This document shows positions 55,960 through 64,000 of a stretch of DNA of 64,000 nucleotides, piece after piece. The DNA lies in assembly GCF_914271435.1 (NCBI RefSeq), contig NZ_CAJZAI010000011.1, positions 1 to 64,000 of the forward strand, given 5' to 3'. The notes below the pieces were generated by a model, which ran no database searches, was not told the origin of the DNA, and saw only the letters and a list, made by a program, of their open reading frames with translations. This DNA comes from Cupriavidus laharis (lineage in GTDB: Bacteria; Pseudomonadota; Gammaproteobacteria; Burkholderiales; Burkholderiaceae). How positions within the stretch are numbered: position 1 is the stretch's first letter; each line of letters starts with the position of its first letter. A program made the translations under genes and the position numbers.

Positions 55960-57474
55960 TTAGTAGTTGCCCTGCAGGGCAGCCTCGAAGCCAGCTTCGA
56001 AGTCGGGCAGCATGTCCGGCGTGGCCCAGAACGCGTGCGCGCCGGTGGGCACCTGTTGCGGCAGCACGATCCGTGCGACGGGTCCCCGCGTGATGTCACG
56101 TGCATCGAAGATGGCGCACTCGCCCTTGCCGGTATTGAGGTTGGTCAGAAACGTGACGAGGTAGCCGTCGTCTTCCGCCGTGGCGCCACGCCGTTGCGCG
56201 AATGGCGCCTCGCTGAGGTAGCAGCCTTGCGGCAGCATGTAGGTCTGCGTCCGGCCGGTGAGCAGGTCATACTTCTTCAGGCCTTCGAGCAGCCAGAACC
56301 CCTTGTTCGGAATGGCGTTGTAACTGTAGCGGTAGGAGCGTCCGTTGTGCAGGCCGTTGACCATCGGGAATTCCGTCACCTGGTCGTCGAGGTCTTCCTC
56401 ACGTGTCTGCCCGGTGCGCAGGTTGAAGCGCCAGCGATGCATGCGGGCCTTCTGCAAGTGTAGGTCGAGCATGGCCTTCAGTCGCTCGTAGCCTTCGGTC
56501 GGCAGGCCGGAAATGTCGGGCAGCGGATTGGTCTGGATGCAGCCGTCCATCACCACTTCGTCCCCTTCTTCGAAGGTATTGGACAGGTGCAGTATGTAGC
56601 AGGGCTCGGCTTCGAACCAGCGCACGTCGACGTTCTTTCCGAACCGTGGAATGATGCCGAAGCGTGACGGAACGTCACGCCAGAAGCCGAGCCGGTGCGA
56701 GCCCTGGCGCAGGCGTTCCGGATCGAAGAACAGCGGCAGGTCATGCAGCACGCAGTAGTTCTCGGTCATGCCAAGGTCGTGCGGCCAGCGCGGGCCGGGA
56801 AGTTCGATGGGCTCGAAGTGGACGAGCTGGTTGTCGCGGTCCACCACGCCGTAGTTCATGTACGGCGGGGTCTCGCCGAAGTTGAAGAACATCATGTGGC
56901 CGGTGTGCTCGTCGACCTTGAAGTGCGAGCAGATGCCGCGCGGAAACAGCGCACGCGCCCAGTTTGGCTCCACGCCGGTGGTTTCCAGGCTGAACGGTGA
57001 TATGCGGTACGGTTCCGAACATTGCGACATAGCCGCCAGGATCTTGCCGCCGTGGACGATAATGTCCGTTCCCGCGTTGTCTTTCATGGCGCCGATCGAA
57101 CCCCAGCCGCGCAGCGCGGCCTTGCGCGGTTCGATGATGCCCGGCCACAGCGACTTGCCCGCCGCCTGTTCGGCCAGGAAGCCCACCGTGCGCACCCAGC
57201 GATTGCGATACTGGACCTTGCCGCCGTGGAAAGCCATGGCGTGCACCATGCCGTCGCCGTCGTACGGGTGATAGCGGCCGATGGACTCGTGCACCGGATT
57301 GTGGCCATTGCGAACGTACAGGCCGCTGAGGTCGCGCGGGATCTCGCCGATGATTTCCAGGTCGGGCGAGGTGGCGGTCCACTCGGTGTCGACCGGACGC
57401 CAGGCATCGTTCAGGTAGGGGTTCTCGTTCGGCCAGACGATGGTGGGACTGGCCTGGAAGCTGATGGTTTTCAT
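55960..57474 (-). CDS. Carotenoid cleavage-type oxygenase
   Basis: 504 residues from the ATG at 57474; the frame is open to 57672. The four iron-binding histidines of the RPE65/CCO family are in recognisable places: ICSHFKVDEHTG, WPHDLGMTENY, YILHLSNTFEEGD and TGAHAFW. No signal peptide. The family splits carbon-carbon double bonds of carotenoids, stilbenes and phenylpropenes. No carotenoid biosynthesis genes are near and CoA ligase and thiolase genes are, so an aromatic or terpenoid substrate for growth is more likely. Lies 15 bases from the hydrolase gene. Confidence 0.88.
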   Translation of the reverse strand: MKTISFQASPTIVWPNENPYLNDAWRPVDTEWTATSPDLEIIGEIPRDLSGLYVRNGHNPVHESIGRYHPYDGDGMVHAMAFHGGKVQYRNRWVRTVGFLAEQAAGKSLWPGIIEPRKAALRGWGSIGAMKDNAGTDIIVHGGKILAAMSQCSEPYRISPFSLETTGVEPNWARALFPRGICSHFKVDEHTGHMMFFNFGETPPYMNYGVVDRDNQLVHFEPIELPGPRWPHDLGMTENYCVLHDLPLFFDPERLRQGSHRLGFWRDVPSRFGIIPRFGKNVDVRWFEAEPCYILHLSNTFEEGDEVVMDGCIQTNPLPDISGLPTEGYERLKAMLDLHLQKARMHRWRFNLRTGQTREEDLDDQVTEFPMVNGLHNGRSYRYSYNAIPNKGFWLLEGLKKYDLLTGRTQTYMLPQGCYLSEAPFAQRRGATAEDDGYLVTFLTNLNTGKGECAIFDARDITRGPVARIVLPQQVPTGAHAFWATPDMLPDFEAGFEAALQGNY

Positions 57475-57488
57475 GGTGGGAACAGGAG

Positions 57489-58283
57489 TCAGTCGCCGAT
57501 GCGACGTTGGAGAAAATCGAGCAGGTGCCGGTTGAAGGCCTCGGGTTGTTCCGCCCAGGCGAAATGGCCGACACCCGGCATGCAGACGAACTCGCCGTGG
57601 GGCAGTCGGGCGGCAAGCTTTTCCATCACAGCAGGAGGGGCGGCGGTGAGGTCGTGCTCGCCGGCAATGCACAGCACCGGCACCTGCATGCGGGGCAGGA
57701 TGTGGCGGCCGTCGAAGCCGACAATGGCATGAATCGCCGCGCGGAAGGTTTCTGGCCGCATGGCCGAGACCACATCGATGACGCGGGCCACACCGGGGCC
57801 GGCGGCGCCAGGCGCCATCATCCTGCGCAGCATGTCCGGGCCGAACTCGGCAATGGTCCTGCCGGCATCAAGCGGCGCCACGCGGTCGCGCACGAACTTC
57901 TGCTGCCATTCACCGTCGGCCTTGCCGAACGCGGCGCTGGTCGCCGACAGGACAAGGCCATGCACGCGCTCGCGGCGCAGGTCGAACGCGGCTTGGGCAA
58001 TCATGCCGCCCATGCTGTGGCCGAGCAGCACGTTGCGTCGCCCGCCGACTGCGTCGATCAGGCACACCAGCGCGGCGGCGGCAACGTCCACATTGAACGG
58101 ATCGGGCAGCGGACTCATGCCGTAGCCGGGGGCGTCCCAGGCCACCACGCGGTAGCCGTTGGCGACCAGCGCGGCGATCTGGTCGCGCCAATAGTCTTTC
58201 GCGCCAAAGGCGCCGTGAAGCAGGAAGACTGTGGTGTCACCGTCGCCGGTGACGCTGTAGTCGGGGAGTCGTGTCTCGGTCAT
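57489..58283 (-). CDS. Alpha/beta hydrolase
   Basis: 264 residues from the ATG at 58283, overlapping the ligase stop by four bases. Nucleophile elbow LLGHSMGGMIAQ, oxyanion segment FLLHGAFGAKDYW, acid in CIAGEHDLTA and histidine in GVGHFAWAEQPE. Similar to meta-cleavage-product hydrolases and esterases of catabolic clusters. Translationally coupled with the CoA ligase. Confidence 0.9.
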   Translation of the reverse strand: MTETRLPDYSVTGDGDTTVFLLHGAFGAKDYWRDQIAALVANGYRVVAWDAPGYGMSPLPDPFNVDVAAAALVCLIDAVGGRRNVLLGHSMGGMIAQAAFDLRRERVHGLVLSATSAAFGKADGEWQQKFVRDRVAPLDAGRTIAEFGPDMLRRMMAPGAAGPGVARVIDVVSAMRPETFRAAIHAIVGFDGRHILPRMQVPVLCIAGEHDLTAAPPAVMEKLAARLPHGEFVCMPGVGHFAWAEQPEAFNRHLLDFLQRRIGD

Positions 58284-60037
58284 GGTTTGTGATGGATGTG
58301 GAAGGCGGTCAGGGGGGTGGCATCGGTGGCCTGCTGCGCCAGTTCGCGCAACGGAGCCTTGAGGATCTTCCCGGCGGGATTCCGGGGCAGTTCGGCAACG
58401 ATCAGCAGGCGCTGCGGCAGCTTGAAGATGGCGACCTGGCGCACCTGCAGCAGGTATTCGCACAGCGCCTGCAACGTGGGCGGGTCGTTTGCAGCGGATG
58501 GCGCCGGCACGATCACTGCGCACACCTTTTCGCCGAGCTTGTCGTCGGGATACCCGACCACGGCCGCACTCTCAACCGCAGGGTGGCTGATCAGCAGCGA
58601 TTCCAGCTCCTCCGCCGAGATGTTTATCCCGCCGCGCACGATGATGTCCTTGGCGCGACCGACGAACTCCAGGTACTCGCCGCGCTCGCCCGAGATGCGG
58701 AACAGGTCGCCGGTTCGGTAGAAGCCGTCAGGAGTGAAGGTGCGGACCGTGACCTCGGGCATGTTGAAGTAGCCGGAGAACACATTGGGGCCACGGAAGC
58801 ACAGCTCACCGGTCTGGCCCACCGTCTCGATGGTCTCGCCGGTGCCGGGGTCGATCAGCTGCGTTTCGACATACCTTGCCGAGCTCTGGGTCGACACGCA
58901 CTGCGGCGAGCCATAGCGCGGGAAATAGCGGCCGCGCAGGCCCGGGTTAGGCAGGTCGAGCGCCGTGGCGGCCAGCGACGCGCCTTCGCTGGAGCCGAAG
59001 AAGTTCAGGATCTCCACGCCATGCCGTTCGCGGAACGTGCGTACCACGTCTTCCGACAGCGCGGCCGATCCGGAGCTGATATGGCGCAGGCGCGAGAAAT
59101 CGATTCCTTGCAGCAGCGCCTCGTGCTTGAGCAGTTCATGCAGCATGGCGGGTGGCGCACTGGTGAACTCGATCTGCTCGTCCCGGATCTGCCGCAGGAA
59201 CACGTCGAGCGTCATCGGCTGATGCAACACCAGCCGCGCGGCGCGGTCCAGCCACGTCACTACGCTGCCCGAAATTCCGCCCATGGTGCTGAGCAGGCGC
59301 GGCGAAAGAATGTGACAGCCTTTCCGCAGGCTGGCGGCATCCGTCATCAGCCGGCGTGACACTAGCCACTGGTTATGCGTGCGCGGTACGGCCTTCGGCC
59401 GCGATTCGGTGCCAGAGGTCCAGATGATGGTGGCGACGGCGTTGGCGTCCACTGGATGCCGTGTCTCATGGCGAGCCAGGCGTTCGCTGTCGGCAGGCTG
59501 GCGCAGGCAGTCGTCTAGGCTCGTCATGCCGGGCGGCACGTTGTCGCCGAACAGCAGAATGCGCGTCAACGTGGCATGTCCTTCTGCAAGCGCGGCGGCC
59601 ACGGAGGCGTGGCAGGTCTTGCCAAGGCGACGCACGCCGATGAATGCGCTGGCGCCAAGGTGGTCGGCGATCTGGCGCAGTTCATGTTCGCGATACTGCA
59701 TCGGCACTGGCGAGATGATGATGCCGAGCCGCCAGCAGGCGAGGTAGACCAGTGGGAACTCGCAGGTCGTCGGCAACTGTGCGACGATGATGTCGTCGGG
59801 GCGCAGGCCGGCGTCAAGCAGCGCGCAGCAAAGGCGATCGACGCGGTCCGACACGTCGCGCCAGGTGAGGCGCATGGGGGCACCGTCGGTGAAATCGCGG
59901 CGATTTGGCGGATCCACTAGCGCAATGGCGTCCGGTGCGGTGGAGGCGGCGGTGCGGAAGACGTCGTACAGTGTCTCGCTGCCCCACCAGCCGGCGCGGG
60001 TGTACTGCTCGATGTCCTGTTCCGGAGTGATGATCAT
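58280..60037 (-). CDS. AMP-forming acyl-CoA/aryl-CoA ligase
   Basis: 585 residues. ANL-superfamily motifs: IIWTSGTESRPKAVPRTHN (P-loop), NFFGSSEGAS, GFYRTGDLFR and the C-terminal lysine in NPAGKILKAPL. Closest in style to 2,3-dihydroxybenzoate-AMP ligases and cyclohexanecarboxylate-CoA ligases. It would activate an acid from the oxygenase/hydrolase steps to its CoA ester. Good GGAG site before 60037. Confidence 0.9.
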   Translation of the reverse strand: MIITPEQDIEQYTRAGWWGSETLYDVFRTAASTAPDAIALVDPPNRRDFTDGAPMRLTWRDVSDRVDRLCCALLDAGLRPDDIIVAQLPTTCEFPLVYLACWRLGIIISPVPMQYREHELRQIADHLGASAFIGVRRLGKTCHASVAAALAEGHATLTRILLFGDNVPPGMTSLDDCLRQPADSERLARHETRHPVDANAVATIIWTSGTESRPKAVPRTHNQWLVSRRLMTDAASLRKGCHILSPRLLSTMGGISGSVVTWLDRAARLVLHQPMTLDVFLRQIRDEQIEFTSAPPAMLHELLKHEALLQGIDFSRLRHISSGSAALSEDVVRTFRERHGVEILNFFGSSEGASLAATALDLPNPGLRGRYFPRYGSPQCVSTQSSARYVETQLIDPGTGETIETVGQTGELCFRGPNVFSGYFNMPEVTVRTFTPDGFYRTGDLFRISGERGEYLEFVGRAKDIIVRGGINISAEELESLLISHPAVESAAVVGYPDDKLGEKVCAVIVPAPSAANDPPTLQALCEYLLQVRQVAIFKLPQRLLIVAELPRNPAGKILKAPLRELAQQATDATPLTAFHIHHKP

Positions 60038-60056
60038 GGTGCGTCTCCGGTCCTGT

Positions 60057-61049
60057 TCACAGTTGGCCGGCGCGCGCGCCGTTGCTCCAGCGGTCGTCGC
60101 TCAGTCGCGCTACGGCCTGCCGGTACTCCGCGCGCAGGCGGTCGATCACGCTGGCTGTCGATTCCACGGCATGGACCTGGCCCACGCCGTGCCCGGCAGA
60201 CCACAGGTCCTTCCACGCCTTGGCGTCCTGCTCGCGGTTGCTCAGATCGAAGCGGTCGCGTGGCTTCAGATTGTCCGGATCGAGGCCGGCCGCCACCAGG
60301 CTGGGCCGCAGCTTGTTGGCCCAGGCGCCGGTGATGGCGTTGGTGCAGACGATGTCGGCGAAGCCGCTGTCCACCACCATCTGCTTGTAGGCTGGGACTG
60401 CGTGGCTCTCCTCGGTAGCGATGAACCGCGTGCCCATGTAGCCGAAATCCGCGCCCATGGCCTGCACGGCGCGCAGCGACGTGCCGTCGCACAGGCCGCC
60501 GCCGACGACGATGTACCCGTCGAAGAATTCGCGTACCGCGCTGACAAAGGGTGGCGCCGCCATCGGGCCGGTGTGGCCACCGGCCCCCGAGCAGACCAGC
60601 ACCAGGCCGTCCACACCGCTGGCCGCTGCCTTGCGTGCGTATTCGGGCGTATTGACGTCCGCGAACACCAGGCCGCCATAGCCATGCACCGCCTCCACCA
60701 CGGCACGCGGACCGCCGAGCGCCGTAATGACCAGCGGCGCCTTATGCCGCACGCAGATCTCCAGATCAGGCTGCAGTCGCTGGTTGGAGGTATGCGCGAC
60801 CAGGTTGACGGCCCAGGGTGCGCACGGCTGGCCGGCCGACAGGCGCGCGTCGCGAGCCGCGGCGATTCGGCTGATCCATTCGTCGAGGATTTCCGGTGTC
60901 CGGGCATTCAGGGAGGGCAAGACGCCGATGGCGCCATTGGCGCATGCGGCGTTGACCAGTTCGACCGAAGACACCAGAAACATCGGCGCGACGATCAGCG
61001 GCAGACTCAGGTGCTCGAACAGGGAAGCTGTGGGGGCGGATGGCTTCAT
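60057..61049 (-). CDS. Nitronate monooxygenase-like FMN protein
   Basis: 330 residues from the ATG at 61049. TIM-barrel of the NMO/2-nitropropane dioxygenase family: LPLIVAPMFLVSS at the N-terminus, the FMN phosphate region SGAGGHTGPMA, VVGGGLCDGTS and MGTRFIATEES. Some members are enoyl reductases rather than nitronate oxidases. First gene of the minus-strand catabolic operon; two copies of the TTCA-N5-TGAA element lie upstream. Confidence 0.85.
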   Translation of the reverse strand: MKPSAPTASLFEHLSLPLIVAPMFLVSSVELVNAACANGAIGVLPSLNARTPEILDEWISRIAAARDARLSAGQPCAPWAVNLVAHTSNQRLQPDLEICVRHKAPLVITALGGPRAVVEAVHGYGGLVFADVNTPEYARKAAASGVDGLVLVCSGAGGHTGPMAAPPFVSAVREFFDGYIVVGGGLCDGTSLRAVQAMGADFGYMGTRFIATEESHAVPAYKQMVVDSGFADIVCTNAITGAWANKLRPSLVAAGLDPDNLKPRDRFDLSNREQDAKAWKDLWSAGHGVGQVHAVESTASVIDRLRAEYRQAVARLSDDRWSNGARAGQL

Positions 61050-61076
61050 GATGGGGCGTTGTACTTGTCCTATTAC

Positions 61077-61091
61077 TTCAATATATGAACC
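61077..61091. promoter_or_regulatory. TTCA-N5-TGAA element, copy 1
   Basis: TTCAATATATGAACC, 28 bases upstream of the NMO start codon; in position to control the minus-strand operon. Confidence 0.7.
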
Positions 61092-61181
61092 ATATGGGCA
61101 AAGCATTGCCACATCCCTGATGAAAGAACTCCGCCGGATGAGCATGGCACGCTCGTCCGGATTCAGGTAGGTGGCCTAGAC

Positions 61182-61196
61182 TTCAACATATGAACC
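61182..61196. promoter_or_regulatory. TTCA-N5-TGAA element, copy 2
   Basis: TTCAACATATGAACC, 105 bases from copy 1 (about ten helical turns) and upstream of the HxlR gene. May serve both divergent promoters. Confidence 0.7.
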
Positions 61197-61320
61197 AATA
61201 TATTTGATGGGCCGGTAGTGGTCAAGTTTCGCGGCTCAGGGTCTTCCCTGGCTCAGTTGCCGATCCGGGCGCGGAGTGATGCCGCGGGTACAATACGCAA
61301 TTTTTCAACGAACCGTTTTC

Positions 61321-62247
61321 ATGCCAGTGACTCAGCGGCACATCGCCAACAGCTCCGTGGTCCGAGCCCTAGCCATCGTCGGTGATGGATGGGTCCTGCG
61401 CCTGTTGCGCGAAGCCTTTCGCGGCGTCCGGCGTTTTTCCGACTTCCATGAGCGGCTTGGGATTCCCAAGGCGGTGCTCACCAAGCGGCTCAACTATCTG
61501 GTGGAGTCGGGGATGTTCGTGCTGGAGGAGTACCAGAGCGTGCCCCAGCGTTACGAGTACCGGCTGACCGAGATGGGCCTGGATTTCTGGCGCGTGCTGC
61601 TGACCATGTGGGACTGGGAAGTGAGCTGGGATCCGGACCCCAACGACATGCGTTTTAGGCTCGAGCACCTCGACTGTGGCCATGTGATCCGCCCCGTGTC
61701 GTCATGCAGCCATTGCGCGCAACCCTTGCAGCTTGCCGACATCTCGCGCGGTCCCGGGCCCGGGCAAGGCACCGAGCCGATGCTGCCGCCGCGTTCGCGG
61801 CGGCGCATGAACGCCAGCAGCGTTAAGAGCCCTGGCGAGCACGCATTGCGCTCACAGATCATCCAGTCGGTGGGCGATCGCTGGACGCCGATGGTGATGG
61901 GGTGCATCTTTCGCGGCAGCCGCCGGTTCAACGAGATCGAGGCCGAGCTGTACATTCCGCCCTATATCCTCGGCCAGCGTCTGGACGAACTGGTGGGGCT
62001 GGAGCTCATCGAACGCCGCCGCTACCAGGACTCCCCGCCGCGCGACGAATACCTGCTTACTGCCAAGGGGCTGGCACAGCACCACTACACCCTGCAGCTC
62101 ATGCGCTGGGGCGACCGTTGGCTCGCCGGCGACAAGGGCCCGCCGCAGATCATGGTCCACAAGATGTGTGGCCATGCCTTCCATGCCGACCTGCGCTGCA
62201 GCCACTGCGGCGAGCTGCTGGAGCGCGAGCGCGTCAAGCTCTTCTAG
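61321..62247 (+). CDS. Tandem HxlR-type transcriptional regulator
   Basis: 308 residues from the ATG at 61321; starts at 61276/61279 would add 14-15 residues and also lack a strong ribosome site. Two HxlR winged-helix domains in one chain (about 12-115: GDGWVLRLLREAFRGVRRFS; and 175-270: GDRWTPMVMGCIFRGSRRF). Each is followed by a short cysteine/histidine patch (CSHCAQP; CSHCGEL) that may bind zinc. A chain with both DNA-binding domains could bind a palindrome as a monomer. Predicted controller of the surrounding operons. Confidence 0.88.
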   Translation: MPVTQRHIANSSVVRALAIVGDGWVLRLLREAFRGVRRFSDFHERLGIPKAVLTKRLNYLVESGMFVLEEYQSVPQRYEYRLTEMGLDFWRVLLTMWDWEVSWDPDPNDMRFRLEHLDCGHVIRPVSSCSHCAQPLQLADISRGPGPGQGTEPMLPPRSRRRMNASSVKSPGEHALRSQIIQSVGDRWTPMVMGCIFRGSRRFNEIEAELYIPPYILGQRLDELVGLELIERRRYQDSPPRDEYLLTAKGLAQHHYTLQLMRWGDRWLAGDKGPPQIMVHKMCGHAFHADLRCSHCGELLERERVKLF

Positions 62248-62307
62248 GGTTCCAGGGGCGTTCTAGGGAAAACACCAAGGCCAATCTTCTTTACATCGTC
62301 ATTACAT

Positions 62308-62322
62308 GGTTCGTATATTGAA
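62308..62322. promoter_or_regulatory. TTCA-N5-TGAA element, copy 3
   Basis: GGTTCGTATATTGAA (reverse orientation; one base off the consensus), 33 bases upstream of the thiolase start. Confidence 0.65.
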
Positions 62323-62354
62323 GTTAATATGACCGACAGCAAAGGAGCAAGGAA

Positions 62355-63548
62355 TTGGATGCCTTTATTGTGGACGCCGTGCGTTCCCCGCGCGGACAGG
62401 CACGCGCAACCGGTGCGCTGGCCGGCGTCAAGCCCGTACACCTGCTCGCGCAGATGTACGAGGCGCTGGCCGCGCGCACTGGCATTGACACCGGCGCGGT
62501 GGAGGATGCGGTGATCGGATGCGTGTCGCAGTCCGGCGAGCAAGGGTCGAATATCGGCAAGATCGCTGCGCTGTACGCGGGGTGGAACCCGTCGATGTCC
62601 GGGGCGACCATCAACCGCTTCTGCAGTTCCGGCCTGTCGGCCGTCAGCCTTGCGGCCTTGCAGGCTGGTGCGGCTGAGGGGCTTGCCGTCGGTGGTGGCG
62701 TGGAGATGATGTCGCGCGTGCCGATGTTCAGCGACAACGGCGCGTGGCGCAACGACCCCGAAATTGCCGAAGCCACGCATTTCATGTCGCCCGGCATCGG
62801 GGCGGACCTCGTGGCGACGCGGTACGGCTTCAGCCGCGAGGCTTGTGACGACTACGCCGTGTTGTCGCAGCAGCGCGCGGCGGCCGCCCGGGAGGCAGGG
62901 CGTTTCACCGCCTCCATTGTGCCGGTGCGCGACATGGCCGGTGAAATCCTGCTGAAGCATGACGAGACCATCCGGGCCGGCACCACTGTCGCGAAGCTCG
63001 CATCCATGGAACCGGCCTTCGCCGCCGAGGGCGAAGCGGGCGGCGATGCCCGGCTACTGCGCCACTTCCCGGAACTCGACGTAATCCGCCACGTTCATCA
63101 CGCCGGCAACTCGCCGTGCATGGCCGATGGCGCGGCGCTCGTGCTCGTGGCATCCGGCAATGCACTGCAACGCCACGGTTTGCGGCCGCGCGCACGTATC
63201 GCGGCGGTAGCGGACGCCTGCGTGCCATTCGTGCAGACCGGCGCGGTGGAGGCCACGCAGAAGGCGCTGCAGCGCGCCGGGCTGAACCTGGCGGATATCG
63301 ACCTGTTCGAGGTCCGTGACTCGTTTGCCGGCGTCACGCTGCATTTCATCGATACGCTCGGCATCGATATCGAGCGGTTCAACGTCAACGGCAGTTCGAT
63401 TGCGCTTGGCCATCCGATGGGCGCCACCGGCGCCATGCTCGTTAGCACTGCACTGGACGAACTCGAGCGCATCGACGGGCGGTACGCGGTGGTGGCCATT
63501 CCCGGCGCTGCCGGCGTTGCCGTGGCGATGGTGATCGAGCGTACCTGA
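62355..63548 (+). CDS. Thiolase-fold protein with altered active site
   Basis: 397 residues from a TTG at 62355 with AAGGAG nine bases upstream. The nucleophile is kept as C90 in NRFCSSGLSAV and the histidine in ALGHPMGATGA. But the usual NEAF motif is RDSF (FEVRDSFAG), the GMxDGA-like loop reads GNSPCMADGAAL, and the C-terminal CxGGG motif with the second catalytic cysteine reads AIPGAAGVAVA. It is therefore unlikely to be a normal thiolase; it may do a retro-Claisen or other acyl transfer on an unusual substrate. It is the first gene of the plus-strand arm of the regulon. Confidence 0.85.
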   Translation: MDAFIVDAVRSPRGQARATGALAGVKPVHLLAQMYEALAARTGIDTGAVEDAVIGCVSQSGEQGSNIGKIAALYAGWNPSMSGATINRFCSSGLSAVSLAALQAGAAEGLAVGGGVEMMSRVPMFSDNGAWRNDPEIAEATHFMSPGIGADLVATRYGFSREACDDYAVLSQQRAAAAREAGRFTASIVPVRDMAGEILLKHDETIRAGTTVAKLASMEPAFAAEGEAGGDARLLRHFPELDVIRHVHHAGNSPCMADGAALVLVASGNALQRHGLRPRARIAAVADACVPFVQTGAVEATQKALQRAGLNLADIDLFEVRDSFAGVTLHFIDTLGIDIERFNVNGSSIALGHPMGATGAMLVSTALDELERIDGRYAVVAIPGAAGVAVAMVIERT

Positions 63549-63581
63549 GCAGAAGGCGGAGTCCTGTTACGCCGCCTATAA

Positions 63582-63596
63582 GGTTCATCTATTGAA
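63582..63596. promoter_or_regulatory. TTCA-N5-TGAA element, copy 4
   Basis: GGTTCATCTATTGAA, between the thiolase stop and the Bug gene, 71 bases before the Bug start. Confidence 0.7.
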
Positions 63597-63667
63597 GCAA
63601 TAAAGGTCGCAAGCAATGGGTGACGCGCTGGCGACTGACAAAATAAGCGTACTCGCAGGAGACAACT

Positions 63668-64000
63668 ATGAAGCGCCCCTATGCCGCCTTGCGCGTTGCC
63701 GCGCTGGGCCTGGCTGCCTTTGCTGCCGCCGCCGTACCGGCGTACTCGCACGCCGCGCCGCCGTGGCCAAGTCGCCCGATCACCGTGATCGTGCCGTTCC
63801 CGCCCGGGCCCGTGGATGCCAATGTGCGCATCCTGACCACGAAGGTGTCGGCCATCCTGGGTCAGCCGCTGGTGCTGGAGAACCGTCCGGGCGCGGGTCA
63901 GCGAATCGGTGGCGCGGCGCTCGCACGCGCGCCGCGCGACGGCTACACCATCGGCGTCATCACGCAGGCCGGCGCAGTGGTTGCCCCCGTGCTGGACGCG
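63668..64000 (+). CDS. Bug/TctC-type periplasmic solute receptor, partial
   Basis: First 111 residues only; the gene runs off the window end. Signal peptide VAALGLAAFAAAAVPAYSHA, then PITVIVPFPPGPVDANVR, GQPLVLENRPGAG and PRDGYTIGVI, typical of the family. Start ATG at 63668 has AGGAG upstream. Likely captures the substrate imported through the porin at 54766. Confidence 0.88.
   Translation, partial: MKRPYAALRVAALGLAAFAAAAVPAYSHAAPPWPSRPITVIVPFPPGPVDANVRILTTKVSAILGQPLVLENRPGAGQRIGGAALARAPRDGYTIGVITQAGAVVAPVLDA

Noticed and set aside
1-64000. CRISPR arrays, tRNA and rRNA genes
   Set aside because: No regularly spaced repeats, cloverleaf-like or rRNA-like stretches were noticed on reading either strand.

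Overview
The window looks like chromosome or megaplasmid of a GC-rich beta-proteobacterium, most likely Burkholderiales of the Cupriavidus/Ralstonia type. The reasons are Bug/TctC-type solute receptors, TctBA permeases, a class I PHA synthase, a Burkholderia-type porin, DUF2188 proteins and an H-NS-like protein. No rRNA, tRNA or CRISPR array was seen.

Layout. (1) 1-13.2 kb is a worn accessory region: an IS110-family (IS1111-type) element with visible sub-terminal inverted repeats, a frameshifted AraC regulator, a broken enoyl-CoA hydratase, a thiolase fragment joined to a quinone-oxidoreductase fragment, a DUF1326/DUF2182 operon, an H-NS-like gene, an IS66 remnant, a tctBA operon with a 23-bp palindrome upstream, and IS5 and Tn3 transposase relics. 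(2) 13.5-39.5 kb is a stress-survival and energy-reserve block: Aquifex-type aconitase, PHA synthase beside a phaZ relic, an SDR-SPW-VKOR fusion protein, two convergent DegP-like proteases, UspA, a spanin-like pair, GH15 glucoamylase, slipin, NhaA, DUF2062, KtrAB-type K+ uptake, OsmC with a GlxA-like activator, and a Crp/Fnr regulator. (3) 39.6-48.6 kb is a defence insertion with visibly lower GC. A 2-TM/SLATT-like membrane protein overlaps a CD-NTase with an AGS-C-like tail (a CBASS-type pair), and a 1490-residue nuclease-like/TPR/PIN-like protein is read in the opposite direction. Its left edge carries a truncated gene, IS21-like end repeats and an H-NS fragment. (4) 48.6-53.2 kb holds an amidase/Bug/LysR unit and an XRE plus DUF6036-nucleotidyltransferase pair that looks like a toxin-antitoxin module. 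(5) 53.3-64 kb has degraded fragments (amidohydrolase, Tn3 transposase, inverted carotenoid-oxygenase fragment, curlin) and then a coherent catabolic regulon: porin, carotenoid-cleavage-type oxygenase, alpha/beta hydrolase, acyl-CoA ligase, nitronate-monooxygenase-like flavoprotein, tandem-HxlR regulator, unusual thiolase and a Bug receptor cut by the window end. Four copies of a TTCA-N5-TGAA palindrome mark the promoters of this regulon.

The most novel points are the SLATT/CD-NTase pair with its giant neighbour, the HxlR regulon with a thiolase lacking usual catalytic motifs, and the SDR-SPW-VKOR fusion. Family names are from reading motifs by eye; no database search was run.
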